Part shown: positions 33,687 through 43,065 of the stretch, piece by piece | How positions within the stretch are numbered: the first letter of the stretch is position 1 | Layout: every line of letters begins with the position of its first letter | Source: Helicoverpa zea | Lineage: Eukaryota; Arthropoda; Insecta; Lepidoptera; Noctuidae | Direction: 5' to 3' | DNA: 64,000 nucleotides | Assembly: GCF_022581195.2 (NCBI RefSeq) | Contig: NC_061466.1 | Location: 7,812,001-7,876,000 of the forward strand | Made by a program: the position numbers and the translations under genes | The notes under the pieces: generated by a model | Databases searched by the model: none | The model's input: the letters and a program-made list of their open reading frames with translations, nothing else | What the model was told of the DNA's origin: nothing

Positions 33687-34444
33687 TATGGGCGCGAAAC
33701 TAATATTTTTATTTAAATTGTAATTATTTTGTATCAACTACCGATAATTATAATGTTGCAAGTAATTTTTATTGTCATTTCCGTTTTTATATTAGTATTT
33801 GTTTTGACAGCTTTGTTAAATTTAGTATTTATTTTATTTTGAACTTCCGTTTGATTTAAATTTATTAAGTTTTTGTTTTGAACTTCCGTTTACGATTTAA
33901 TTATTTTGTAAATCTTTCTTTTGACTACAACTGTATTTCCGTTCGTGATATTACAAGTGTTTCCGGCTGTGATTAATAATTAATATTAGTATGTCTGTAG
34001 ATTTAAAATTGTGTTTCCGTTTATATTTTATACCTGAATAAGTCTTCAATTTGATTTCAACCATGTTTCCGTTTGTATTATTTTAATCTAATAGTAGGAT
34101 TTTATTTTAATTCTTGTGTTTCTTTCGTATTTCCGTTTTTGTATTAAATTCATAATATTAGAGCTTATTTTGATTCGCTAGCGTTTCTGATTGGTTGATT
34201 GTAGGTATTGTAATACTTTTAACATTCCCGCTCTTTTTGATTGTCAAAAATCGGTATAAAAAGGCCGCAATGTGGCCATTAGGATTCATTCTTTTTTCGC
34301 TCAGCAGTGAATAAACAACTTAAGTCGGAGTAAGTCCTTTTTATTATAATATTTGTTACCCTATTTAATTGTGTGTGTTGGTGTGTGAACTTTTTGGTGG
34401 ATATAATGTGTGATCGTGGTGACGACGGCGATGACGCGCCGACA
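33687..34444 (+). repeat. 5' LTR of the gypsy element
   Basis: 758 bp, starting TATGGGCGCG and ending CGCCGACA. It contains a TATA box (TATAAAAA, 34255-34262), a likely start near 34285-34292, and AATAAA at 34310-34315. It extends past the gag ATG at 34406, so the first 13 codons of gag are LTR sequence. Confidence 0.93.
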
Positions 34445-34843
34445 GCAGCGGTGGGATCTACCTCGCCCCTGTTGAGGTCTTCCGGAACCAGGGCCCGCAA
34501 GCTAGCCCCGGCTACGCAGCCAGACCCCACCTTCTCTCTGGAACAAGTGATGAGCCTCGTAACCTCCATAACGAAGCAGGCTGCATCCAGCGCCGCCTCT
34601 AGCGCTGTGACTGCTGCGCTAAATGCTTCTCCAGCGCCGTCTCGGGACCGTGGTACCTTCTACCTACCACCCTTTGACCCAGATGTCAGATCACATGACA
34701 TCAGGGACTGGTGTGCCAACGTTGACCAAACAATTTCAACGATTGGTATATCGCCCCACGAAGCTCGTATGAAGGCGATTCTGCAAGAGCGAAGACTTGG
34801 GCCGACACATGGTCACTGCAGTCCACTACATGGGAGCAAGTGA
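34406..34843 (+). CDS. gypsy gag, 5' part (frame broken)
   Basis: Starts at ATG 34406 inside the LTR and encodes an acidic start, an Ala/Ser-rich stretch and YLPPFDPDVRSHDIRDWC...QTISTIG, typical of insect gypsy gag N-termini. Similarity to gag continues in another frame from about 34792 (KTWADTW), while this frame drifts to a stop at 34841-34843. A 1-nt deletion near 34786-34790 explains this. As it stands the copy cannot make full Gag. Confidence 0.7.
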   Translation: MCDRGDDGDDAPTAAVGSTSPLLRSSGTRARKLAPATQPDPTFSLEQVMSLVTSITKQAASSAASSAVTAALNASPAPSRDRGTFYLPPFDPDVRSHDIRDWCANVDQTISTIGISPHEARMKAILQERRLGPTHGHCSPLHGSK

Positions 34844-35268
34844 AACAGGACCTGATCCAGACATTTGGAGAAGAATTCCGCTATGCTGACGACGTCCAGC
34901 GGTGGCGCAACTTCACGTCGGAGCAGGCGAGCAGCTACGCGGACTACGCGACTACGGGATGGACGCTGTTTAAGCGTGTGCGGCCTGAAGCAACGGATGC
35001 CGAGGTAATTGATGCTCTTATTACTGGTATCTACCCTGATTTCATAAAATGTGAATTGTTACGTAATACGCCTGACTCTTTGCCCAAACTAGTTTCCGTT
35101 TTAAAACTTACCGCAAACGCGACCGACCAAAGACTGACAACAGTACGGACAAAAATCCTCCCAACAAAAAGCCCAGACCTTTCGAAATACCCGCAACTGC
35201 CACAAATATTTGCTTTAGATGTAGAAAGCCAGGTCACCTCATGCGTGATTGTAAGGGAAATTCGGTAG
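34792..35268 (+). CDS. gypsy gag, 3' part (second frame)
   Basis: Continues the capsid-like region: WSLQSTTWEQVKQDLIQTFG, then RYADDVQRWRNF and TDAEVIDALITGIYPDFIK. From about 35100 the pol frame, not this one, carries the zinc knuckles. The frame ends at 35268 without a knuckle. The heptamer TTTAAAA at 35100-35106 is in the right register for -1 frameshifting into pol. Confidence 0.65.
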   Translation, partial: KTWADTWSLQSTTWEQVKQDLIQTFGEEFRYADDVQRWRNFTSEQASSYADYATTGWTLFKRVRPEATDAEVIDALITGIYPDFIKCELLRNTPDSLPKLVSVLKLTANATDQRLTTVRTKILPTKSPDLSKYPQLPQIFALDVESQVTSCVIVREIR

Positions 35269-38200
35269 CTTCAGAGTTAAATCCACCTGCAACGTCCGCT
35301 TCTCAGGTTACGCCCGATCGTAAATCAGTAGAGTGTAAATATTGCCATAAAAAGGGACATTTAGAGAAAAACTGTTTTCGTAAGCAGAATGATGAGAAAT
35401 CCAAACCACAAGTAAATTTCTGTGGCCCTATAAATAGATGTATGACTACCGTCAAAATTGGAGCTAATACCTATTCTTGTTTATTTGATTCTGGTGCAGA
35501 CTGTTCGTTAGTACGAAAAAGTATTTCTGGTTCGATTCCAGGCAAAAGGAAATCTGTCAGCACAATTTTTACCGGAATTGGTGGCATTGATGTTATGTGT
35601 TCTCAAAGTATATTGGCTATTGTTGAGATAGATCAAGTAACTGTAGAGCTAGAGCTGTTCATTATGGAAGATCATCAAATCCAGTTTGATATTTTAATAG
35701 GCTATAATTTAGTTCAAATTCCTGGACTTGCTATTACATTGTCAAATTCAAAGTTAACTGTAACTAGAAACATGATTGTTAATGAATGTACCTTGTCCGA
35801 TTCGGAAACAAAACTAAATACCGACATCGATGACCCTAATTTATTGGAGAAATTAAATGTAGTTTTGGAAAAATTCAAAGACAATTTTACTTCTGGTAAC
35901 AAAGTTTCAGAGGTTAAAACCGGTCAGTTAAGCATTAGATTAAAGAATCCAGATAAAATTGTGCAACGTAGGCCATACAGATTATCACCAATAGAACGTG
36001 AAAAAGTTAAGGAAATAATTGATGACCTTAAACAAAATGGTATAATTCGAGACAGTTCATCTCCTTTCAGCAGCCCTATTCTATTAGTTAAAAAAAAGGA
36101 TGGATCTGATAGGTTGTGTATAGATTTTCGTGAATTGAATGCAAATACTGTTAGGGATAATTTCCCACTGCCTCTTATTGCCGATCAGATAGATAAGTTA
36201 GGTACAGCTCGATATTTTACTTGTTTAGATATGACTGCAGGATTTTACCAAATACCTATTTCAGTCGAATCCATTGAAAAAACAGCGTTCGTTACACCCG
36301 ATGGCCAATATGAATTTTTACGCATGCCTTTTGGACTTTGTAATGCACCGTCTGTCTACCAGCGTGCCATTAATAATGCGTTAGGTGACTATAGAGATAA
36401 AATTGCTTTAGTTTATATCGACGATGTGCTTGTAATATCTGCCACCGTAGAGGAAGGATTAACTAATCTACAACTCGTTTTAGAAAGGTTAACTAACGCT
36501 GGTTTTTCTTTAAATATTAAAAAGTGCTCCTTTCTAAAAAAATCTGTTGAATATTTAGGAAATATAGTAGAAAACGGAACCGTTAGGCCAAGCAGTAGGA
36601 AAATAGATGCACTCTCTAAGACCTCGGTGCCGAAAAACGTTAAGGAGTTGCGTCAGTTTAATGGTTTAGCTGGTTACTTCAGGAAATTTGTTCCAAACTT
36701 TTCGAAAATTATGTCTCCTTTATACGAGTTAACTAAAACGGGCGTACCTTGGAAGTGGACGGAACGTCAGGAAAATGCTAGGAATGAAATAATTTCTAGA
36801 TTGACATCCTCCCCACTCTTGACAATTTTTAATCCCGACTTACCATGTGAACTCCATACAGACGCTAGTTCTCTTGGTTATGGTGCTGTTCTAATTCAAC
36901 GCCATGATAATAATCCTCATGTTGTAGGCTATTTCAGTATGCGAACAACCAATGCTGAGAGCAGATATCACTCATATGAGCTCGAAACATTGGCTGTAGT
37001 TAAAGCCATTAAACATTTTCGCCATTTTTTATACGGTAGATGTTTCAAAGTCGTAACAGATTGTAATTCACTTAAAGCATCTAGAACAAAAAGAGAACTG
37101 ACGCCCAGAGTTCACCGCTGGTGGGCGTTTTTGCAAAATTTCCAATTTGATATTGAGTATAGGAAGGGTGACCGACTTTCTCATGCTGACTTCTTTAGCC
37201 GGAATCCCGTAGAGCGCGAAGATAATAAAATTCATAGCGAAAATAGCTCTTTACAATTTTCAGTAAACTCCTCTACGTTAGATCATAACTGGCTACTTAT
37301 CGAACAAAAAAGAGACCCTGTTCTTAAAAACATAGTAGAACAACTGGGGTCCGATACAATTCCAAAAGACATAGCAGACACTTATATAATATCACAAGAT
37401 AAACTTTTACGACGTAAAGTTCAAATTGATAATAAAACTCGTAAACTTATTATAGTGCCACAAAATTACAGATGGAATCTTATTTCTCATTATCACGATA
37501 GCCTTCAGCATTTTAGCTGGGAAAAAGTACTCGCTAAAATAAGAGAACAGTATTGGTTCCCAAACATGTCAAAATTAGTTCGAAAGTTTACTGAAAATTG
37601 TGTAAGTTGTAGAATTCGAAAAGGTATGTCCGGTGCCAAACAGGTCACTCTCCATCCTATAGACAAAATCGCTATTCCTTTTCACACCATCCATGCTGAC
37701 ATAACCGGGCGTATGAATGGTAAACGTAACAACACTGAATATGCATTTGTATTTATAGACGCTTTTACTAAATATACGCATTTAATTTACACTACTGATA
37801 GAACGTCAAATACAGCTATATCTTGTTTACAAGAAGTAATTTCTATATTTGGTACCCCCAATAGACTTATAACGGACCAGGACAAAAGTATGACCTCAGC
37901 TGACTTTAAAAACTTTTGTCAGCGTTTCGGTATTGAACATCACGTAGTAGCTAAAGGCGCTAGTCGGGCAAACGGACAGGTGGAACGTATTATGAAAATA
38001 ATCAAAGATAATATGTCAGTTGTAGAGCTTAATAAACCTTGGCATAGTGCTATCCGAGATTTACAGTTGGCTATTAACTCTACCATTTCTAAAAGTACGG
38101 GAATATCTCCAATGGAGTTGCTATTTGGGAAAAAATGTTCACCACCAGGTATTAAGCTCTTACAAATTGACAGCGATGAACCAATCGATGACCTTAATGC

Positions 38201-38549
38201 TGTAAGATCGTTGTGTAAATTAAGGATGGACGAGCGATCATTTCGGGATAAATTAAGATTTGATAAAGGTAAAGCTCATATAAATCCTTTTAAAGTTGGA
38301 GATTTTGTCTTAATGCATAAACATGAAAGACATACAACTAAGCTTGGTCCTAAATATGAAGGCCCTATGGAAGTTCTAGAGGTTCTGCCAAATAATCGTT
38401 ACAAAGTAAAACATGTCAATTTGCGGGGTTGTTCTGAAAAGATCGCTAGTCATGATTTTTTGAGACCAGCACCTCTGGCCCAAAATGATCCATTTATGGA
38501 TAATTGTGATGATAATAATGAACCGACCGTATGGGCCGATAATGATTAA
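35076..38549 (+). CDS. gypsy pol: zinc knuckles, protease, RT, RNase H, integrase
   Basis: Intact frame (1102 residues from its first Met at 35241; open from 35076). In order: two CCHC knuckles (CFRCRKPGHLMRDC just before the Met, CKYCHKKGHLEKNC), protease (LFDSGADCSLV), RT (CIDFRELN, YIDDVLVI), RNase H (ELHTDASSLGYGAVL, SYELETLAVV), and integrase with the HHCC finger (HYHDSLQH...CVSCRIRK), D,D,E residues (HADITG, ITDQDKSM, NGQVERI) and a GPY/F module near KLGPKYEGPMEVLEV. No chromodomain. All catalytic residues look intact. Confidence 0.93.
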   Translation, partial: LFAQTSFRFKTYRKRDRPKTDNSTDKNPPNKKPRPFEIPATATNICFRCRKPGHLMRDCKGNSVASELNPPATSASQVTPDRKSVECKYCHKKGHLEKNCFRKQNDEKSKPQVNFCGPINRCMTTVKIGANTYSCLFDSGADCSLVRKSISGSIPGKRKSVSTIFTGIGGIDVMCSQSILAIVEIDQVTVELELFIMEDHQIQFDILIGYNLVQIPGLAITLSNSKLTVTRNMIVNECTLSDSETKLNTDIDDPNLLEKLNVVLEKFKDNFTSGNKVSEVKTGQLSIRLKNPDKIVQRRPYRLSPIEREKVKEIIDDLKQNGIIRDSSSPFSSPILLVKKKDGSDRLCIDFRELNANTVRDNFPLPLIADQIDKLGTARYFTCLDMTAGFYQIPISVESIEKTAFVTPDGQYEFLRMPFGLCNAPSVYQRAINNALGDYRDKIALVYIDDVLVISATVEEGLTNLQLVLERLTNAGFSLNIKKCSFLKKSVEYLGNIVENGTVRPSSRKIDALSKTSVPKNVKELRQFNGLAGYFRKFVPNFSKIMSPLYELTKTGVPWKWTERQENARNEIISRLTSSPLLTIFNPDLPCELHTDASSLGYGAVLIQRHDNNPHVVGYFSMRTTNAESRYHSYELETLAVVKAIKHFRHFLYGRCFKVVTDCNSLKASRTKRELTPRVHRWWAFLQNFQFDIEYRKGDRLSHADFFSRNPVEREDNKIHSENSSLQFSVNSSTLDHNWLLIEQKRDPVLKNIVEQLGSDTIPKDIADTYIISQDKLLRRKVQIDNKTRKLIIVPQNYRWNLISHYHDSLQHFSWEKVLAKIREQYWFPNMSKLVRKFTENCVSCRIRKGMSGAKQVTLHPIDKIAIPFHTIHADITGRMNGKRNNTEYAFVFIDAFTKYTHLIYTTDRTSNTAISCLQEVISIFGTPNRLITDQDKSMTSADFKNFCQRFGIEHHVVAKGASRANGQVERIMKIIKDNMSVVELNKPWHSAIRDLQLAINSTISKSTGISPMELLFGKKCSPPGIKLLQIDSDEPIDDLNAVRSLCKLRMDERSFRDKLRFDKGKAHINPFKVGDFVLMHKHERHTTKLGPKYEGPMEVLEVLPNNRYKVKHVNLRGCSEKIASHDFLRPAPLAQNDPFMDNCDDNNEPTVWADND

Positions 38550-38620
38550 ATTACCTATCCACCTTTCCTTCCTTAAGCGCTGGCTGGCCACCATGCGTAT
38601 CCTTATTCCCGGTCTAAGGG

Positions 38621-38762
38621 CTAGATCCCAGGCGGGTGATGCCATGTGATATGGCTAGATCCAAGGCGGGTGATGCCAAGTCAGTGATTTTGGGCTAGAT
38701 CCCAGGCGGGTGATGCCATGTGATATGGCTAGATCCAAGGCGGGTGATGCCATGCAAAGAGG
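38621..38762 (+). repeat. four-unit tandem repeat before the 3' LTR
   Basis: Units starting CTAGATCC at 38621, 38655, 38695 and 38729, each with GGCGGGTGATGCCA. Spacing 34, 40, 34 gives two dimers of 74 bp; the odd units read ATCCCAGG and the even units ATCCAAGG. It is non-coding and lies between pol and the 3' LTR. Confidence 0.85.
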
Positions 38763-38830
38763 TTGACCCTACATGGGCCATATCTATTTAACTTGTGCAG
38801 CGCAGAGAGCGCGCTGGATCAGAATGGCCG

Positions 38831-39588
38831 TATGGGCGCGAAACTAATATTTTTATTTAAATTGTAATTATTTTGTATCAACTACCGATAATTATAATGT
38901 TGCAAGTAATTTTTATTGTCATTTCCGTTTTTATATTAGTATTTGTTTTGACAGCTTTGTTAAATTTAGTATTTATTTTATTTTGAACTTCCGTTTGATT
39001 TAAATTTATTAAGTTTTTGTTTTGAACTTCCGTTTACGATTTAATTATTTTGTAAATCTTTCTTTTGACTACAACTGTATTTCCGTTCGTGATATTACAA
39101 GTGTTTCCGGCTGTGATTAATAATTAATATTAGTATGTCTGTAGATTTAAAATTGTGTTTCCGTTTATATTTTATACCTGAATAAGTCTTCAATTTGATT
39201 TCAACCATGTTTCCGTTTGTATTATTTTAATCTAATAGTAGGATTTTATTTTAATTCTTGTGTTTCTTTCGTATTTCCGTTTTTGTATTAAATTCATAAT
39301 ATTAGAGCTTATTTTGATTCGCTAGCGTTTCTGATTGGTTGATTGTAGGTATTGTAATACTTTTAACATTCCCGCTCTTTTTGATTGTCAAAAATCGGTA
39401 TAAAAAGGCCGCAATGTGGCCATTAGGATTCATTCTTTTTTCGCTCAGCAGTGAATAAACAACTTAAGTCGGAGTAAGTCCTTTTTATTATAATATTTGT
39501 TACCCTATTTAATTGTGTGTGTTGGTGTGTGAACTTTTTGGTGGATATAATGTGTGATCGTGGTGACGACGGCGATGACGCGCCGACA
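38831..39588 (+). repeat. 3' LTR of the gypsy element
   Basis: Same 758 bp as the 5' LTR by eye. AATAAA at 39454-39459 would end the element transcript. The gag ATG recurs at 39550-39552, and its frame runs out of the LTR into host DNA. Followed by the TGTA target duplication. Confidence 0.93.
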
Positions 39589-39592
39589 TGTA

Positions 39593-42059
39593 CAAAACAC
39601 AGTATGGAATGAACAGTAGGTTAGCTTTGCGCAGTAGGTCATGCCTGAATCTTCACAACTATATTCGTACTCGTATATATTTCATGTACTTAACTGTGAC
39701 ATGTACAGTTGTTTGGTATTTTAAAGTTAGGTTAGTTGGATTTTATTTGAACTTATGTTAAACGTCCTTAGAATAAAAACTATCCAAAAATCTCAGAGAA
39801 GGTATAACTGAAAAATAAATAGTAAAAATAATATTTATATCATTACATGCATTCCTACCGTCCTTTCCCGTTTATTTATCAATATTTGACATTAATTTAT
39901 TTTACACATACAGACAGTCACCAAAACATCAATGTTTTATTTTTGAAAATATATCTATAATTTTAACATTGGTAAATATGACAGACATAAACTGCAACTT
40001 TTCATTCACTTAAGAGACATTTTGAAGTTAAACTACTGTACATTTCTAACTGTGGCACAAAGCTCGTCGGTTATCACGTAAGTAGCTCTTGATAAATGGA
40101 GCGAAGGCTGGATACCACCATATCTTTCTGGTTAATAAACTCTTGCCCTAATTCTCTTTTCTCTTAGGAGTTGAGCTATTTAGAGAACCAATCTTGATGA
40201 TTATGATGTTATCTTGACATATTTTTCGTACGATATAATTATGTGGATAAAGTTTTTTTTTGAGCATTATTGTAAGTTTTTTAGTTAGTTAAGCCGACGT
40301 TTGCTTTATCATCCTAAGAGTTAATATTATTATTTGTATAATGCACAAAAACGAATCTCTAACTTTGCTAGCGAGTGACTTCAAAACAATGGGACTTTTC
40401 AAAGTTGTTGAATTTAAATTTTGATTACATTTTTTGGAAGGAAAAAGTGAAAAGATAAAGCATATTTTTAACCTAAAAAATGAATATCTGGAATATTTGC
40501 TTTACCTAAAAAATGACAGTAAAACTACATGATTCATTCTGAGACTATTGTGTAAATTGTATTTTGGAGACATTTACCAGTCTTAAACATAACCCTAAAT
40601 TAGGTTTACCAATAAACGTTTCTACTATCTTTCGAAGGTTCATAAAATGCAAGAGGAAAATCCTTTCGATACTTAGCTAACTTTATTTTAGTTAAGCTCC
40701 GTGGTTTAAGTTAATTAACAGGTATTAAAGCTAATTACCAGTAGCCACATTGGTTACCGAAACGGTTTAGCAGGGTATTTTGAAAATCGAGTGGAATATT
40801 GAAACTAATGTAAGTGAATATTAGTGCAGTTAATTAGTTTTAGTTTCCGACTACTCTTCGTAATTACAGTCTGTATCAATTACAATTTGCACATAATATG
40901 TTTTGTTAAAATAACAAGATTTGAATGCACTTAAACTATTATGGAAATCTGTGATTCGATTGACTATTAATAACAATACTGTCAAGAAGAATACATACTT
41001 ATCTTTTTAAACTACCTCCATATAACATTTGTATTGCGTCTATTATCCTAAACTTTATTTATTTACTTATCCTAAATGTCGAAAATTCTGAAATATATAC
41101 ACATTTTATTCTTCCGAATTAAATCAAGTGTTAAAATCCCAGCTTCGTTTCATTCAATTTAAACATTACAAAACGAACACCTTTACAAAAGAAAAACATG
41201 AGAGCAACGACCTGGCTTAATAAATTGGAAATACTCAATACGAGGCTGCAATTTTCCAGTCTCGAATATCGAGGAAAATACAGTTACAAACCCCATGTGT
41301 CAGTAACGAACTGGAAGCGACACTTGAGTATGTTTTTACAGAGGCTTAACTTAACTTTGTGCTCATTGAAATTTCTATGGCGTGCATTGCTTTTGTTGAG
41401 TTGAGAATGGTTCTTGTTTTTCAGAGGTTATAGACTGATCAGTTCTATTCTATTCAGCACTGTTTTTGCTTCTTCTTGTGGTCTTGTGCTACAGTTTACA
41501 GGGAGTAAAGGCTACTCTATCTGCTTTACTTGTGATATTAAAAAAAGGTTTGTATCCTTTTATCAAGGTTCTTTACGCATGCATGAATCTTAATCGGTTC
41601 AGTCGTCTCAGCGTGAAGCGTGACAAACAAACAGAGGAATGCAAGGATCCTATTCATACCTTAGGCAGAACCACAATCCGTGCCAAGTAAACCATTGTAT
41701 GTACTTCGCCCTCTGTTGCATGCCTACTCATGTGGCACTCCCCGTTTACGGAACACGAATTGCGCTCCAAAAATATTTTATTTTTTCCTTTCAAGTTTAA
41801 AAAAGTTTCGTTGTTGGCACAATAATAAAGAGCCTGCCGGCTGTTTTGAAATGTGCGGGATTACGACGCCAACGCGGCCATTTTATAGTACTCACTGCGA
41901 AGTATTATGGTTTTTATAAATCTTTTATTTGGTGGCAGCTGTAATGCTTAAATAAAAGGTACAGAATGGTCATCGCTGGGTGAAAGGAAAAATGCGATGC
42001 CACAATGGGATGCAGTCTGATGAATGAGTTTCGTTTTAGCGTTTGACTACTCATTAATG
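39593..42059. other. intron stretch, nothing recognised
   Basis: AT-rich intron. Short open frames at 41198-41919 have no motif, conservation or splice context. Confidence 0.4.
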
Positions 42060-42204
42060 GCCTTACTACAAAAACTTAAACCCCTGTTTTACACTTGTCT
42101 AAAAAAAATTTGGCTGCAAAATGAACCATATGTCAACGTCATAATTTGACATTTTTTTAGACAAGGCATAAACTGACGTTTAAAAGTTTTTGTGGTAAGA
42201 CGGT
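42060..42204. mobile_element. foldback MITE, copy 2
   Basis: Second copy of the element at 270-412, in the same orientation with only a few substitutions. Both copies are preceded by TTAATGG, so that string may belong to the element rather than to the target. Confidence 0.75.
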
Positions 42205-42869
42205 AAGAGTATAAAATAGTTTGATTTTAGATTTCATTGTTAATTATCTTGAAGAACAATAATCATGATAATCATGAACGTTTACAAATTAAAAACTTAG
42301 GACGGGCAAATGCGTAGTTTTTCCATTACATTGACGCAGATAAAACTGATTACCCAAACTAACTCATTAAAACTTCACACGAATAAAAGTTCATTGGTTT
42401 CACGCATTTTAAAATAGAAAACTCACTTTGCCACCGTGTCTCTTACAAAACCACTATAATTAGACCTAGTGTTAGCGAAAATAGCTTTTAATCACTGGGT
42501 ATAAGGTTCTATTTACTAGTTCTGTGGGTCAATGACACTGGTATGTGTAAATGGGGGCATCTTCTTAACTGTCGCGATGACCTACCGTCCTACAGTGTGC
42601 TACGACAAATTCTGTTGTTACAATGTGTCTACGGCGTAGCGTGCTACGGTGCTACGCGAACGTAGTAAGAGCTTTGAAGTTATTTATAACTGTTCTTAGA
42701 TGTGTCTAAGTTGCCTTGCGTTTAATTACTGCAGCTATTTTAGTACGTTCTTAGTGGTGTTTATTGAAACGTTTTGTTTGTGCAACGTTTTGTTATAGTG
42801 CTGTACATAACACAATACTTTAATTAATTAATCTCATACACATAGTAAAATATTATTATTGAACGTCTT
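42205..42869. other. intron stretch, nothing recognised
   Basis: Moderately AT-rich. A locally repetitive piece at 42590-42665 (CTACGGCGTAGCGTGCTACG) forms short palindromes. Confidence 0.35.
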
Positions 42870-43065
42870 TGGCAGTCGTTACGGGGTAGTCAAACGCCAG
42901 TAAGTCTGACAACCAGTCTTACCTGGGTTGCTCGGGTAACTGGGTTGAAGAGGTCAGATAGACAGTCGCTCCTTGTAAAACACTGATACCCAGCCGCATC
43001 TGGTTAGACTGGAAGCCGACCCCAACATATTCGCTAAAAGCCTAGACAGATGATGAGGAAAATAC
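42870..43065 (+). repeat. dispersed lepidopteran repeat C, copy
   Basis: CTTTGGCAGTCGTTACGGGG, GAAGAGGTCAGATAGACAG, GACTGGAAGCCGACCCCAAC and an AGATGATGA tail. Close to the copy at 16365. Confidence 0.72.

Larger units (their letters stand above)
33687..39588 (+). mobile_element. Ty3/gypsy LTR retrotransposon, young but with broken gag
   Basis: 5.9 kb, bounded by 758-bp direct LTRs and flanked by the 4-bp duplication TGTA (33683-33686 and 39589-39592). The pol order protease-RT-RNase H-integrase defines Ty3/gypsy. The LTRs appear identical on reading, so the insertion is recent. No envelope frame is present, so it behaves as a retrotransposon and not as an endogenous virus. It lies in sense orientation in the unc-13 intron. 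Confidence 0.95.

Noticed and set aside
38550..38830. Envelope gene in the gypsy element
   Set aside because: Only about 280 nt of non-coding repeat lies between pol and the 3' LTR; no membrane protein frame.
39550..39612. Second gag gene start in the 3' LTR
   Set aside because: It is only the LTR copy of the first 13 codons running into host DNA; not a gene.
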